A DNA stretch of 64,000 nucleotides from an uncultured Desulfovibrio sp. (GCF_902477725.1 NZ_CABSIF010000008.1:148629-212628), one strand, 5' to 3'; positions 8,983 to 18,491 are shown, counted from the first letter of the stretch. The notes: generated by a model not told the origin, from the sequence alone. Translations and numbers: made by a program.

Positions 8983-9279
8983 CTATTCTTCGCGGGGGGG
9001 CAGTTCCCTGCCGCCTTCTTCAAGGCGTTGCAGGAACTTGTCACGGCATTCATAGCTACAGAAACGGTGAACTTTTTCACCGTCGCGCACGGAAATAGAA
9101 CCGTCAACGGCCACATACGCGCCGCATTCGGGGTCTTTGACCATCTCGCCCGCGGCAACCTTACGCTCCATTTCAGCAGCGCTTTCCTGCTTGCTTTCCT
9201 TCTGCTTCTTGTTCAGATCATTGGCAAAAAGGCGATACAGGGCGTAGCCCGCCAAAATCAGAATGAGCCACTTTACCAT
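8983..9279 (-). CDS. Small membrane-anchored protein with C-terminal Cys cluster (PP0621-like)
   Basis: This 98-aa protein has one N-terminal membrane segment (residues 2-18) and a charged linker. The C-terminal part carries DPECGAYV and CSYECRDKF, a YHS/TRASH-like metal-binding arrangement. The layout resembles the small PP0621-type family from recall. AAGGAG about 7 bases before the ATG supports the start. It reads toward the activase terminator. Function is unknown; a role in binding a metal at the inner face of the membrane is inference from the Cys pairs. Confidence 0.65.
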   Translation of the reverse strand: MVKWLILILAGYALYRLFANDLNKKQKESKQESAAEMERKVAAGEMVKDPECGAYVAVDGSISVRDGEKVHRFCSYECRDKFLQRLEEGGRELPPREE

Positions 9280-9384
9280 TTGTTATGCTCCTTAATCCCG
9301 TGGCACGGGTCGCGTAAGGCTGGAGTGCAGCCCTTTCAGGCATATTAAAGCCGTGGAAGACAATATCACAGAGGGCGGCACCAG

Positions 9385-9900
9385 TCACTGAAAAATTCTG
9401 TCCCCTTCCACGCGGCAGACTGTACGCGCCAGCCAATCCCTTACGGGCAGACCGTCTACAACGATCAGAGGCGCAATATCAAGCAACGGCCGCATGACAA
9501 AAGCCCTCACCGTCAGGCGTGGATGCGGCACAAGGCAATGGGGATCGGTGCTCCGCTCCTGCCCAAAAAGCAGAAGGTCAATATCAATCACGCGCGGCCC
9601 AAAACGCAGTACCGGGTCAGGGCTGCGCACCCGCCCAAGCCTGGCCTCTATCTCCAGCAGAGCGTCCACAAGGCTGCAAGGCCGCCAGTTATCGCCGGGA
9701 AAAAGCTCAACCGCCTGATTGAGGAACCAGGGTTGCTCCGTATATTCCTGCGGTTCTGTCCGGTAGACGGGGGATACTGCGCTAATGCCCATTTCCGGCA
9801 GTGTGGCCAGGGCGTCCAGGGCTGCTGCAAGTTTTTCTGCCGCGATGTCGCAGTTGGAGCCAAGGCTCACGTAGGCCCGCAGTTTTGTTTGATCTGCCAT
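9385..9900 (-). CDS. folK: 2-amino-4-hydroxy-6-hydroxymethyldihydropteridine pyrophosphokinase
   Basis: This 171-aa enzyme transfers pyrophosphate from ATP to 6-hydroxymethyl-dihydropterin in folate synthesis. HPPK signatures are in order: YVSLGSN near the start, RTEPQEYTEQPWFLNQAVE, then PRVIDIDLLLFG and HPRLTVRAFVMRPL. I choose the ATG at 9900 (MADQTKLRAYVSLGSN) because AGGAAA lies about 5 bases upstream and the family begins a few residues before SLGSN; the frame is open 64 codons further up without family similarity. It is divergent from the Xer recombinase gene across about 155 bases. Confidence 0.93.
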   Translation of the reverse strand: MADQTKLRAYVSLGSNCDIAAEKLAAALDALATLPEMGISAVSPVYRTEPQEYTEQPWFLNQAVELFPGDNWRPCSLVDALLEIEARLGRVRSPDPVLRFGPRVIDIDLLLFGQERSTDPHCLVPHPRLTVRAFVMRPLLDIAPLIVVDGLPVRDWLARTVCRVEGDRIFQ

Positions 9901-10055
9901 CAGGTTTCCTTCAGATAGGTTCAGCCCGCTTTTTAGCAAGGTTTGCAGCATATCTTTTTTTGCGGAAAGGATAAAGCCCACCGCATGCAACGCATCCGGG
10001 CGGTTTTGATTGCAAAAGGCTTGCTCCGTTGCAGTAAGGCGGCTAGCATGGGCGC

Positions 10056-10985
10056 ATGGCACATCCACGCACCAAAGCCCCTGCCCTGGCAACTATTTTA
10101 CCCCTGTGGCGGGATTTTTTGCTGGCCCAGCGCGGCCTCTCGCCCAATACGGTTGAAGCCTACGGGCAAGATCTTGAGAGTTTTTTTCTGTACCGGCAGG
10201 AGCTGGCCCAGGGCGCGGCGGAAGAATCCCTGCCCGACCCCGATGAGCAGGAGATTTTTCTGTATCTTGCCTGGCTGCGCGCGCGGCAGAACACAGGGCG
10301 CACCCTTGCACGGCGTCTTTCCGCCCTGCGGGCATTTTTCGCCTTTGCCGTTGATGAAGGCAGGCTGCGTAAAAACCCCGCTGAATTGCTGGAAAACCCC
10401 AAATTGCCCCAGCACCTGCCGGAGGTGCTGACAAGGGACGAAATGGAATCCCTGCTTGCCCAGCCAGACCTGCGCGACAAAAGCGGCAAGCGCGACCGTT
10501 GCATGCTTGAGCTTCTATACGCCGCAGGCTTACGCGTTTCTGAGCTGTGCACCATGTGCGTGCCGGATCTTGACCTGCAACGCGGCCTTGTGCGCGTGTT
10601 TGGCAAGGGTTCCAAAGAAAGGCTGGTGCCCCTGCACGACCTGATGCAGCAAATGCTGGCAGACTATATCAGCGCATGCAGGCCCCTGTTTGCGCCCACG
10701 GGCAACCAGCTTTTCGTCAACCGCTCGGGCCGTGCCCTGACGCGCCAGTACGTGTGGAAAATGGTTAAAAAGTATGCGCTTGAGGCGGGCATCCGACGCG
10801 CCATTTCGCCGCACACGTTCAGGCATTCCTTTGCCACGCACCTTCTCGAGGGCGGCGCAGACCTGCGCGCCGTGCAGATGCTGCTTGGGCACGCCGACAT
10901 AAGCGCCACAGAAATTTATACCCATGTGCAGGCCGAACGCCTGCGCGGCATACACCATCAATTCCACCCCCGGAGCCGCCAGTGA
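10056..10985 (+). CDS. xerD: Tyrosine recombinase XerC/XerD
   Basis: This 309-aa site-specific recombinase is of the type that resolves chromosome dimers at dif. The N-terminal SAM-like core-binding domain spans about 12-105 and the catalytic domain 120-300. Catalytic residues are visible: Arg in AAGLRVSEL, Lys in GKGSKER, His and Arg in SPHTFRHSF, His in LLGHADI and Tyr in TEIYTHV. Length and complete motifs argue for the housekeeping Xer rather than a phage integrase. XerC and XerD cannot be told apart with certainty here. Its stop overlaps the GTG start of the next gene, suggesting coupling. Confidence 0.87.
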   Translation: MAHPRTKAPALATILPLWRDFLLAQRGLSPNTVEAYGQDLESFFLYRQELAQGAAEESLPDPDEQEIFLYLAWLRARQNTGRTLARRLSALRAFFAFAVDEGRLRKNPAELLENPKLPQHLPEVLTRDEMESLLAQPDLRDKSGKRDRCMLELLYAAGLRVSELCTMCVPDLDLQRGLVRVFGKGSKERLVPLHDLMQQMLADYISACRPLFAPTGNQLFVNRSGRALTRQYVWKMVKKYALEAGIRRAISPHTFRHSFATHLLEGGADLRAVQMLLGHADISATEIYTHVQAERLRGIHHQFHPRSRQ

Positions 10986-13816
10986 TCCCTGCGCCGGAAA
11001 CGACCCCACAGGCGGCATCCGCCCAAACCGCAACTGATCAGACTGCCTCCGTACAGGCAGCGTCCGCTTCCGCGGCCTCAGCGTTGCAGCATACAGCCGG
11101 GACAACGCTCATCACCTGCCACGCCAATGCGGATTTTGACGCCTTTGCAGCCATGCTGGCGGCACGATTCCTTTACACACCGCATGTGCTGCTCTTTCCC
11201 GGCACGCAGGAGCGCGGCCTGCAAAAGCTCATTGCCGGGCTGGACACGGCGGCGCTGGGCATTGTGGAAACTTCGGCAATCCCGTGGGATTTCATAACCC
11301 GCCTTGTGGTTGTGGATACCCGTCAGCGTGGCCGCATTAGCCATGTGGCCCAATTGCTCGACCGTGATGACGTGACCGTGGAACTGTGGGATCACCACCC
11401 GGATTCTACGGACGACATCACAAGTCCGCATATGCACATGGCACACATAGGCTCTGTCACAAGCCTCATTGTGCAGGCCATTTCGGAGCGTGGCCTCAGC
11501 CTCAGCGCGGACGATGCCACCCTGCTGGGTCTTGGCATTTATGGCGACACCGGCTCTTTCACCTACTCTTCAACCACGCAGGCCGATTTTATGGCGGCGG
11601 CATGGCTGCTCGGGCAGGGCATGGATGTGAACCGCATTGATGCTCTGGCGGCCCACGAACTCACAAGCCTGCACATACAGGCCCTGAACAGCCTGCTGGA
11701 GTCCACCCAGACGTACAACATCAACAATGTTCAGGTAACGCTTTCAGAAGCCGCCATGGAACATTATCTGGGTGATTTCGCCTATCTGGCCCACCGACTC
11801 ATGGAAATGGAAAGATTCCCGGTGCTGTTTGCCATCGGGCTTATGGACGACCGCATTCAGGTGGTGGCCCGCAGCCGCAACGAGGCCATCAACGTAGGCG
11901 ACATCTGCGCGGCCCTTGGCGGCGGCGGCCATGCCTACGCGGCTTCGGCCTCCGTGCGCTCCATGACGGTGCATGAAGTGCGCGATATGATTCTGCGCCA
12001 CCTCTACGCTCAGGCCTACCCAGATAAAACAGCGCGCGAATACATGTCTTCGCCAGCCGTGGGCATTGAGGCCACTGCCACCATTCATGAGGCAGATGAA
12101 CTCATGCTCCACTTCGGGCTCAAGGCCGTACCGGTCTTCATGCCCGATACCCGCCAGTGCATCGGCCTGCTGGATGCCCTCACGGCCTCGCGGGCCAGCG
12201 CCCACGGCCTTGGCGCATCCACGGTTGAAGACTACATGAGCCGCAGAATCACCACACTGCCGCCAGACGCAACGCTCAAGGATCTGACCACCACCATCGT
12301 GGGAGGCCGCCAGCGCCTTGTGCCCATTGTGGAAGACGACAAGGTTATCGGCGTGGTCACGCGCACAGACCTTATCAATGTTTTTGCGCAGGAGCCGGGT
12401 CATATGCCGGAACCGCGCACCACCAGCGGCAAGGAACGCAACCTTGGCAAGCTCATACAGGACAGACTGCCCCTTGCCAGCCGCAACATGCTGCACCTTG
12501 CGGGCAGGCTGGGGAGGGAGCTAGGGCTGCCGGTATATGCCGTGGGCGGCTTTGTGCGCGATCTTCTGCTCCAACGCCCCAACCAGGATATTGATCTGGT
12601 GGTGGAGGGCAACGGCATAGCCCTTGCGCGGGCACTGGCAAAAGAACTCAACGGGCGAGTGCGCGAACACCAGAAATTCCTCACCTCTGTGGTCATTTAC
12701 ACCGATGCCGCAGGGGCCGAAGCCCGCATCGACGTAGCCACGGCGCGCCTTGAATATTATGAATACCCTGCGGCCTTGCCCACGGTTGAGCTTTCGTCCA
12801 TCAAGATGGATCTGTTCCGCCGCGATTTTTCCATCAACGCTCTGGCTGTACGGCTTGATTGCGAGCCGTTCGGCCAGTTGGTGGATTTTTTCGGCGGCCA
12901 GCGCGACATCAAGGAGCGCGTCATCAGGGTGCTGCACACCCTGAGCTTTGTGGAAGACCCCACCCGCTGCCTCAGAGCTGTGCGCTTTGAGCAGCGCTAT
13001 AACTTCCACATCGGGGCAGGTACGGAAAAGCTCATCAAGAACGCCCTCAAGCTCAAGCTCATGGACAAGCTCTCGGGCTTTCGGCTGTTCCACGAGTTCC
13101 AGCATATCTGCGATGAGGAAGACCCTTCGGCCTGCATTGCGCGTCTTGACCAGCTCGGCGTACTTGAGGCGGTTTCTCCCCTGCTGTCGCTCAATCCCAC
13201 GCGCAAAAACCTGCTGCTGCGGCTTCAGGAGACGCTCACGTGGTACAGGCTGCTGTATTTTGAAGAGGCTGCCCAACCATGGCTGGCCTTCTTTCTGGCC
13301 CTCAACCACAACATGAGCTATGCCGATACGGCAAATCACTATCAGCGCATGGGCCTGCCCGAACCCCGACGGGCCGACATTTTGCGCCAGCGCGAGCACA
13401 TGCGCGTGGTGCGCGGCAAGCTGGAGCCGTGGCAAAAAGACCATGAGGCAGGCAAGGAGAGCATCAGCACCCTGTGCGCCCTGCTGCGGCCCCTTTCGCT
13501 CGAATGCCTGCTCTACCTCATGGCAGACACAAGCAATGCCGCCTTGCAAAAAAACCTTTCGCGCTACATTACCCAGTGGCGCAAAGAAAAGACGGATGTG
13601 AGCGGCGAAGACCTGCGCATCATGGGGCTGGAACCCGGCCCCGCCTTTGGGCGCATTCTGGACGCCGTGCTTGCAGCCAAGCTTGACGGCACGGCCGCAA
13701 CGCCAGAGCAGCAGATGGATCTGGCGCGCAGCCTCGTGTGCAGTATCGCCGCAAAATCCGGCAATGGGAATGAAGAACAAACCAGTCGGAATTCTTCACT
13801 TGCCCAGCGTTTATAA
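10982..13816 (+). CDS. DHH phosphoesterase - CBS - CCA-type tRNA nucleotidyltransferase fusion
   Basis: The 944-aa protein has three functional blocks. Residues about 40-340 form a DHH/DHHA1 phosphoesterase (CHANADFDAF, WDHHPD, and GGGGHAYAAS near the end of DHHA1). Residues about 345-475 hold two CBS domains. Residues about 500-900 form a class II nucleotidyltransferase with VGGFVRDLLL, NQDIDLVVEGNG and the R-R-DFSINAL element. The last block adds A or CCA to tRNA 3' ends; the DHH block suggests a nuclease or cyclic-nucleotide activity. This fusion is known from delta-proteobacteria and other phyla. The GTG start overlaps the xer stop and GGAG lies 7 bases upstream. Confidence 0.88.
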   Translation: MIPAPETTPQAASAQTATDQTASVQAASASAASALQHTAGTTLITCHANADFDAFAAMLAARFLYTPHVLLFPGTQERGLQKLIAGLDTAALGIVETSAIPWDFITRLVVVDTRQRGRISHVAQLLDRDDVTVELWDHHPDSTDDITSPHMHMAHIGSVTSLIVQAISERGLSLSADDATLLGLGIYGDTGSFTYSSTTQADFMAAAWLLGQGMDVNRIDALAAHELTSLHIQALNSLLESTQTYNINNVQVTLSEAAMEHYLGDFAYLAHRLMEMERFPVLFAIGLMDDRIQVVARSRNEAINVGDICAALGGGGHAYAASASVRSMTVHEVRDMILRHLYAQAYPDKTAREYMSSPAVGIEATATIHEADELMLHFGLKAVPVFMPDTRQCIGLLDALTASRASAHGLGASTVEDYMSRRITTLPPDATLKDLTTTIVGGRQRLVPIVEDDKVIGVVTRTDLINVFAQEPGHMPEPRTTSGKERNLGKLIQDRLPLASRNMLHLAGRLGRELGLPVYAVGGFVRDLLLQRPNQDIDLVVEGNGIALARALAKELNGRVREHQKFLTSVVIYTDAAGAEARIDVATARLEYYEYPAALPTVELSSIKMDLFRRDFSINALAVRLDCEPFGQLVDFFGGQRDIKERVIRVLHTLSFVEDPTRCLRAVRFEQRYNFHIGAGTEKLIKNALKLKLMDKLSGFRLFHEFQHICDEEDPSACIARLDQLGVLEAVSPLLSLNPTRKNLLLRLQETLTWYRLLYFEEAAQPWLAFFLALNHNMSYADTANHYQRMGLPEPRRADILRQREHMRVVRGKLEPWQKDHEAGKESISTLCALLRPLSLECLLYLMADTSNAALQKNLSRYITQWRKEKTDVSGEDLRIMGLEPGPAFGRILDAVLAAKLDGTAATPEQQMDLARSLVCSIAAKSGNGNEEQTSRNSSLAQRL

Positions 13817-13836
13817 GAGGTGTATAGAAACCAACT

Positions 13837-14379
13837 ATGAAACAACTATGGGCTCCATGGCGCATTGAGTACATTCTTGGCCCCAAGCCAGACTCCTGCG
13901 TGTTCTGCCTCCCCGAGCATACGGCGGATGACGAGCAGCGCCTTGTACTGCACAGAGGCCGGATGGCCTTTGTCATCATGAACAAATTCCCGTATAATAA
14001 CGGGCATATCATGGTGTGCCCATATCGGCACGTTATGCTGCTGGCTGACCTCAAGCCGGAAGAAACCCATGAAATCATGGATCTTTTACAGCAGTGTACT
14101 GTAATCTTAAAGCAGCACTTTAACTGTGAAGGCATCAATATCGGCCTGAACCAGGGGCAGGCAGCGGGCGCGGGCATTCGCGAACATCTGCATTTTCACC
14201 TGGTGCCGCGCTGGACGGGCGACTCTTCATTCATGGCAGTGTTTGACGAAGTGCGCACCATGCCCGAACACTTGAGCCGCACCTATGCGGCACTGAAACC
14301 GTATTTCACGAATGGCGCGGCCAATGGCAAGCAAGACCGCGCCGCTTCCACGCCCGGGCAGGAAGGTTGCGGCTCGTAA
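13837..14379 (+). CDS. HIT-family nucleotide hydrolase/transferase (Ap4A-type)
   Basis: This 180-aa protein has the histidine triad HLHFHLVPRW at about residues 111-120, preceded by NIGLNQGQAAGAGIREH. The N-terminus MKQLWAPWRIEYI and the CVFC pair match the Ap4A phosphorylase-like HIT branch. It probably cleaves dinucleoside polyphosphates or related nucleotides in the cytoplasm. It starts 20 bases after the DHH/CCA gene on the same strand and may be co-transcribed. The tail after about residue 160 is low complexity. Confidence 0.88.
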   Translation: MKQLWAPWRIEYILGPKPDSCVFCLPEHTADDEQRLVLHRGRMAFVIMNKFPYNNGHIMVCPYRHVMLLADLKPEETHEIMDLLQQCTVILKQHFNCEGINIGLNQGQAAGAGIREHLHFHLVPRWTGDSSFMAVFDEVRTMPEHLSRTYAALKPYFTNGAANGKQDRAASTPGQEGCGS

Positions 14380-14536
14380 GGGCTGCATGACCTTGTGGCG
14401 GGGATTGTCTTTTTCGCAGGGGGCGACAAAGACCGGCTGGAGAGCGCGATGCTGTGCCCTCTTGGGCGATGCGGCATTCTCAAAAAGCCCGTGAAGTTTT
14501 TTTGAGATAGCTTTATTTAGCCTGAGGAGTATGTCT

Positions 14537-14977
14537 ATGCGGTATATTAAAGTATTTTTGCTCGCCATCCTCTTTTTCCTCGCTCTTGTGTTCTTTTTTC
14601 AGAACCAGGGCGCGCTCTCCCAGAGCATGGTGCTCACGCTCAACCTGTTCTTTATTCCCGCCATGTCTTCCATCGCCCTGCCCTTCTACTTTCTGGTCAT
14701 CGCGGCCTTCGCCTGTGGCGCCTTGATGACTCTGGGCTTTCTGGTGTGGGACAAGGTCAATCTGACCGCCCGCCTGATGAAGCAGAAATGGCAGATCAGC
14801 AGCCTTGAGCGCGAACTTGAAAAAACCAAGAAAAAGCTTGGCGCAGACACAGCCCGCGCGCAGTTCTTCAGCAAGAACGGCAAGGCCGACGCCCAGCCCG
14901 CGCCTGTGGCCCCCGTTGCCGCAACTGCTGCTGCCACCGAAGAATCACTGGTTCCGGATCCTGACAAGCAGCACTAG
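14537..14977 (+). CDS. LapA-like (DUF1049) membrane protein
   Basis: This 146-aa inner-membrane protein has two transmembrane segments (about 5-22 and 45-68), a Lys/Glu-rich coiled-coil stretch (about 80-110) and an Ala/Pro-rich tail. The layout fits LapA/LapB-type proteins that act in lipopolysaccharide control; the role here is inferred from similarity. GAGGAG lies 7 bases before the ATG at 14537 but only one base before the ATG at 14531, so 14537 is preferred. A terminator follows. Confidence 0.75.
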   Translation: MRYIKVFLLAILFFLALVFFFQNQGALSQSMVLTLNLFFIPAMSSIALPFYFLVIAAFACGALMTLGFLVWDKVNLTARLMKQKWQISSLERELEKTKKKLGADTARAQFFSKNGKADAQPAPVAPVAATAAATEESLVPDPDKQH

Positions 14978-14995
14978 ACGTTTCGCAATCCGCTT

Positions 14996-15041
14996 TGTGG
15001 CGCTGTTCGGCTGAGGGTCTGGGCAGCGCCACAATTTTTTT
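14996..15041 (+). terminator. Intrinsic terminator after the LapA-like gene
   Basis: TGTGGCGCTG (14996-15005) pairs perfectly with CAGCGCCACA (15024-15033) and is followed by a seven-T run. It lies 19 bases after the stop and 47 bases before mutS. Confidence 0.88.
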
Positions 15042-15087
15042 ATGGTTGCGGTAATCCGCAACCGTCACCGTCACCCCAAGAATTACT

Positions 15088-17841
15088 ATGTCTGAAGCCC
15101 CCGCAAAACTGACCCCCATGTTTGAGCAGTACATGGGCATCAAGGCCGAACACCCCGATGCCCTGCTGTTTTACCGCATGGGCGACTTTTATGAACTGTT
15201 TCTTGAAGACGCCAAGGTTGCGGCCCGCGAGCTTCAGATTGCCCTCACCAGCCGCAGCAGGGATGCAGAAAACCCCATCCCCATGTGCGGCGTACCGTGG
15301 CATGCGGTGGAGGGCTACGTGGCCCAGCTCATCGACAAGGGCTATCACGTTGCCATCTGCGACCAGACAGAAGACCCAAAAGCCGCCAAGGGGCTGGTCA
15401 AGCGGGCCGTTACGCGTGTTATCACGCCCGGCACCGTGCTGGAAGACGCCAACCTCGCCAGCAAGAGCCATAACTTTTTGGGGGCGCTGTGCCCTTCCGC
15501 CTCCGGTGGAGCTGGCGGCCTTGCCTGGGCGGATATTTCCACGGGCCAGTGGTCTGGCGTTGAGTTCAAGCGCGAAGCCGAACTCTGGCAGTGGGTGCAA
15601 AAACTTGCCCCGCGCGAACTGCTGGTGCCGGAAGGGGTCGAGCCGCCCCAACGGTGCATTCTGGAAGGTATAAGGCTTGTGCGCATGCCCGCGCCCCAGT
15701 TTGACCTCAAACGCGCCACAGAGCGCGTTGTGGCCGCTCAGGGCGTGCGCGAGGCTGGCGCTCTTGGACTGGAAGGCAAGCCGGAGCTCATGCGTGCCTG
15801 CGGCGCGCTGCTGGTCTATCTGAGCCAGACGCAGATGCGCAACCCCGACCACCTCATGCCCTTTGCTCCGCTTGATCTTGGCCGCCGCCTGCTCATTGAC
15901 GATGTGACCGAGCGTAACCTTGAAATTTTTTTCCGCCTCAATGGCCGCAAGGGCAAAGGCACCCTGCGCCATGTGCTGGACGACACCATGACTCCCATGG
16001 GCGGCAGGCTGCTTGAAGACATGCTGCGCCACCCCTGGCGAGAGCTTGGCCCCATCACCCGCGTTCAGGACGCTGTGGCCTTTTTTCATGCGGACGATGT
16101 CCGCCGCGCCGCACTGCGCGAAGCTTTGAAAAATGTCTACGACCTGGAGCGGCTCTCCACGCGCATCAGCCTGAATCAGGGCGCGCCGCGCGATTTTATT
16201 GCCCTGCGTAACAGCCTTGCGGCCCTGCCGGACGTGTATGCCGCCCTGCAAGGGGCTGGAACGCCTTTCGGGGCGAATTCTGACACAACTTCCGCTCCTG
16301 CGGGTCAGATGCCCAAGAGCGTTGCCGATGTGGTCAAGTCGTGGGACAACATGCAGGACTGCGCGGCCCTGCTGCAAAGCGCCCTGGTGGACAGCCCTCC
16401 TGCGGTCATTACCGAGGGCGGCCTGTTCAAAACCGGCTATAATGTGGAACTTGACCGCCTGCTTGATCTGGCGGAACACGGCGAACAGAAGCTCCAGAAC
16501 ATGCTGGCCGAGGAACAGGAAAAAACGGGCATCAGCAAGCTCAAGCTGGGCTTTAACCGTGTGTTCGGCTATTATTACGAGCTCACGCGCGCGGCTCACA
16601 GCGGCCCTGCGCCCTTCCATTTTATTCGCCGCCAGAGCCTTGCCAATGCCGAGCGCTTCACCACTGTGGAGCTGAAAGAGCTTGAAGAAGAGCTTCTGTC
16701 TGCCGCAGACAAGCGCAAGACGCTGGAGTACTCGCTGTTTCAGGATCTGCGCACCCACATGGCCGCCCAGCGCGAACGCATCATTCACGCGGCGGATATG
16801 GTTGCCCAGCTCGACTACTGGCAGAGCCTCGCGCAGGTGGGCCGCGCCAACAACTGGTGCAGGCCGGAGCTTGACGCGGAGGCCAATCTGGACATCCGCG
16901 AGGGGCGGCACCCTGTGGTTGAAGCCATGCTTGGCCGCGCCAACTTTGTACCCAACGATTTTCGCCTTGATGCCGGACGCCGCCTATGCCTGCTCACAGG
17001 CCCCAACATGGCCGGTAAATCCACCGTGCTGCGGCAAGTTGCCATCATCAGCCTTCTGGCGCAGATGGGTTCCATGGTTCCTGCCAGCGCCGCCCGCCTC
17101 GGGCTGGTAGACCGCCTGTTTTCGCGCGTGGGCGCATCAGACAATCTCGCGCAGGGTCAGAGCACCTTTATGGTGGAAATGATGGAAACGGCCCGCATTC
17201 TGCGTCAGGCCACCCGCCGCAGCCTTGTGATTCTGGACGAAATTGGCCGGGGCACCAGCACCTATGACGGCGTAGCCCTGGCCTGGGCTGTGGTGGAAGA
17301 CCTTGCTAAGCGGGCTGGCGGCGACCTGCGCACCCTCTTTGCCACCCACTACCACGAGCTGACCGCCCTGGAAGGCCGCATTGCAGGTGTGTTCACCATG
17401 AACATCGCCATCCGCGAATACAACAACGATATTCTCTTTCTGCACAAGCTTGTCCCCGGCCCTTCAGACCGCAGCTACGGCGTGGAGGTGGCCCGCCTTG
17501 CGGGTGTGCCCAGCCCCGTGGTGCAGCGGGCCAGAGCCATCTTGCAGGGGCTTGAACGCGGGCGCGACAACGCCAGAAAAACCGTGGTTTCTGCGGTATC
17601 CCTGCCGGGCCTGAGCCTGCCTGAGCCAGCAAAAAAAGAGCCGGAGCTGCCGGAAATTGCCGCTGCGCCGCCGCGCTCGGAACACCCGCTTGTGCTGCTG
17701 CTGCGCGAGCTGAATCCTGACGAACTCAGCCCGCTGGACGCCCTGCGGCTGCTCATGGAATGGAAAAAACTGTGGAGCGACAGCCCGGAATCTGCCCCGC
17801 AAACAGACGCCCTGCCGCCGGACGAGGATAGTCATGAGTGA
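15088..17841 (+). CDS. mutS: DNA mismatch repair protein MutS
   Basis: This 917-aa mismatch-recognition ATPase has the mismatch-binding domain at the start (TPMFEQYMGIKAEHPDALLFYRMGDFYELF holds the F-x-E wedge as FYE), a connector and lever/clamp region, then the ATPase with Walker A GPNMAGKST at about residues 637-645. Further on are ILDEIGRGTST (Walker B) and ATHYHEL. The Ala/Pro/Glu-rich linker near 845 precedes a short C-terminal tetramerisation-like tail. It is long but within the family range. The DUF1992 gene overlaps its last 8 bases, indicating co-translation. Confidence 0.97.
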   Translation: MSEAPAKLTPMFEQYMGIKAEHPDALLFYRMGDFYELFLEDAKVAARELQIALTSRSRDAENPIPMCGVPWHAVEGYVAQLIDKGYHVAICDQTEDPKAAKGLVKRAVTRVITPGTVLEDANLASKSHNFLGALCPSASGGAGGLAWADISTGQWSGVEFKREAELWQWVQKLAPRELLVPEGVEPPQRCILEGIRLVRMPAPQFDLKRATERVVAAQGVREAGALGLEGKPELMRACGALLVYLSQTQMRNPDHLMPFAPLDLGRRLLIDDVTERNLEIFFRLNGRKGKGTLRHVLDDTMTPMGGRLLEDMLRHPWRELGPITRVQDAVAFFHADDVRRAALREALKNVYDLERLSTRISLNQGAPRDFIALRNSLAALPDVYAALQGAGTPFGANSDTTSAPAGQMPKSVADVVKSWDNMQDCAALLQSALVDSPPAVITEGGLFKTGYNVELDRLLDLAEHGEQKLQNMLAEEQEKTGISKLKLGFNRVFGYYYELTRAAHSGPAPFHFIRRQSLANAERFTTVELKELEEELLSAADKRKTLEYSLFQDLRTHMAAQRERIIHAADMVAQLDYWQSLAQVGRANNWCRPELDAEANLDIREGRHPVVEAMLGRANFVPNDFRLDAGRRLCLLTGPNMAGKSTVLRQVAIISLLAQMGSMVPASAARLGLVDRLFSRVGASDNLAQGQSTFMVEMMETARILRQATRRSLVILDEIGRGTSTYDGVALAWAVVEDLAKRAGGDLRTLFATHYHELTALEGRIAGVFTMNIAIREYNNDILFLHKLVPGPSDRSYGVEVARLAGVPSPVVQRARAILQGLERGRDNARKTVVSAVSLPGLSLPEPAKKEPELPEIAAAPPRSEHPLVLLLRELNPDELSPLDALRLLMEWKKLWSDSPESAPQTDALPPDEDSHE

Positions 17842-18238
17842 CGCCAATCCCTGGTCTGTCATCCAGCTTGTGGCGGAACGCCGCATTGAGGAAGCCCTGT
17901 CGCAAGGGGCCTTTGACAATCTGCCCGGCGCTGGCAAACCCCTTGAGATTGAAGACCTGAGCCATGTGCCGGAAGACATGCGCATGGCCTACAAAATATT
18001 GCGCAATGCTGGCTGCCTGCCGCCCGAGCTTGAGGAGCGCAAGGAATTGAACAGGCTTGTTGATCTGCTGGAACGGTGCGAAGACGAGCAGGAACGCGTG
18101 CGCCAGATGCAAAGGGTGCGCTTTATGGTCACCCGGGCCAAAATGCGCTTTCAGCGCCCCATGCAGATTGAGCAGGACGACCCCTATTACGACCGCCTGC
18201 TGGACAGATTGTCCGCCAATCCGCGCAAGGCGGACTGA
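17834..18238 (+). CDS. DUF1992 (DnaJ C28-like) protein
   Basis: This small soluble protein of 134 aa carries the DUF1992 pattern: AERRIEEALSQGAFDNLPGAGKPL at residues 13-36, then DMRMAYKILRNAGCLPPELE. Function of the family is unknown; the GAGKPL loop is its most conserved feature. It overlaps the 3' end of mutS by 8 bases. The gene after it (dcuB) has its own promoter, and a perfect hairpin at 18396-18423 may end this transcript. Confidence 0.88.
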   Translation: MSDANPWSVIQLVAERRIEEALSQGAFDNLPGAGKPLEIEDLSHVPEDMRMAYKILRNAGCLPPELEERKELNRLVDLLERCEDEQERVRQMQRVRFMVTRAKMRFQRPMQIEQDDPYYDRLLDRLSANPRKAD

Positions 18239-18312
18239 CGGCTGTGACAGGTGTAACGCCGAACACAGGAGCTACCCAGTCAATTCACTATAATTATCCG
18301 ATTTTACATACT

Positions 18313-18428
18313 TATAACTTTTAGAATGATTTAATGCGCCTTGTTATAAAAGGCACAATCTCCATAAATCGCGGGCTCAGCCCAATTCGTTCCAAGTCCT
18401 CCATAACTTTTGTTATGGAGGACTTTTT
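18313..18428 (+). promoter_or_regulatory. Three putative regulator-binding elements upstream of dcuB; the third is also terminator-shaped
   Basis: Element 1 (18313-18328) is TATAACTTTTAGAATG. Element 2 (18333-18348) ends in TTGTTATA. Element 3 (18402-18417) is the palindrome CATAACTTTTGTTATG. Element 3 sits in a 12-bp perfect stem (18396-18407 with 18412-18423) followed by TTTTT, so it can also end mutS-DUF1992 transcription. The same three elements recur at 26741, 26761 and 26829 with the same offsets to the next sigma-54 promoter. This suggests enhancer sites for the NtrC-type regulator at 25291-26712. Confidence 0.65.
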
Positions 18429-18491
18429 ATTGTGTGATGATAAAAATAAAAAAACATTATATATTGAACTATTACATAGAGGCAATCACTC

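Noticed and set aside
15040..16911. 623-codon minus-strand frame opposite mutS
   Set aside because: Antisense shadow of a clear mutS gene with no recognisable motif.
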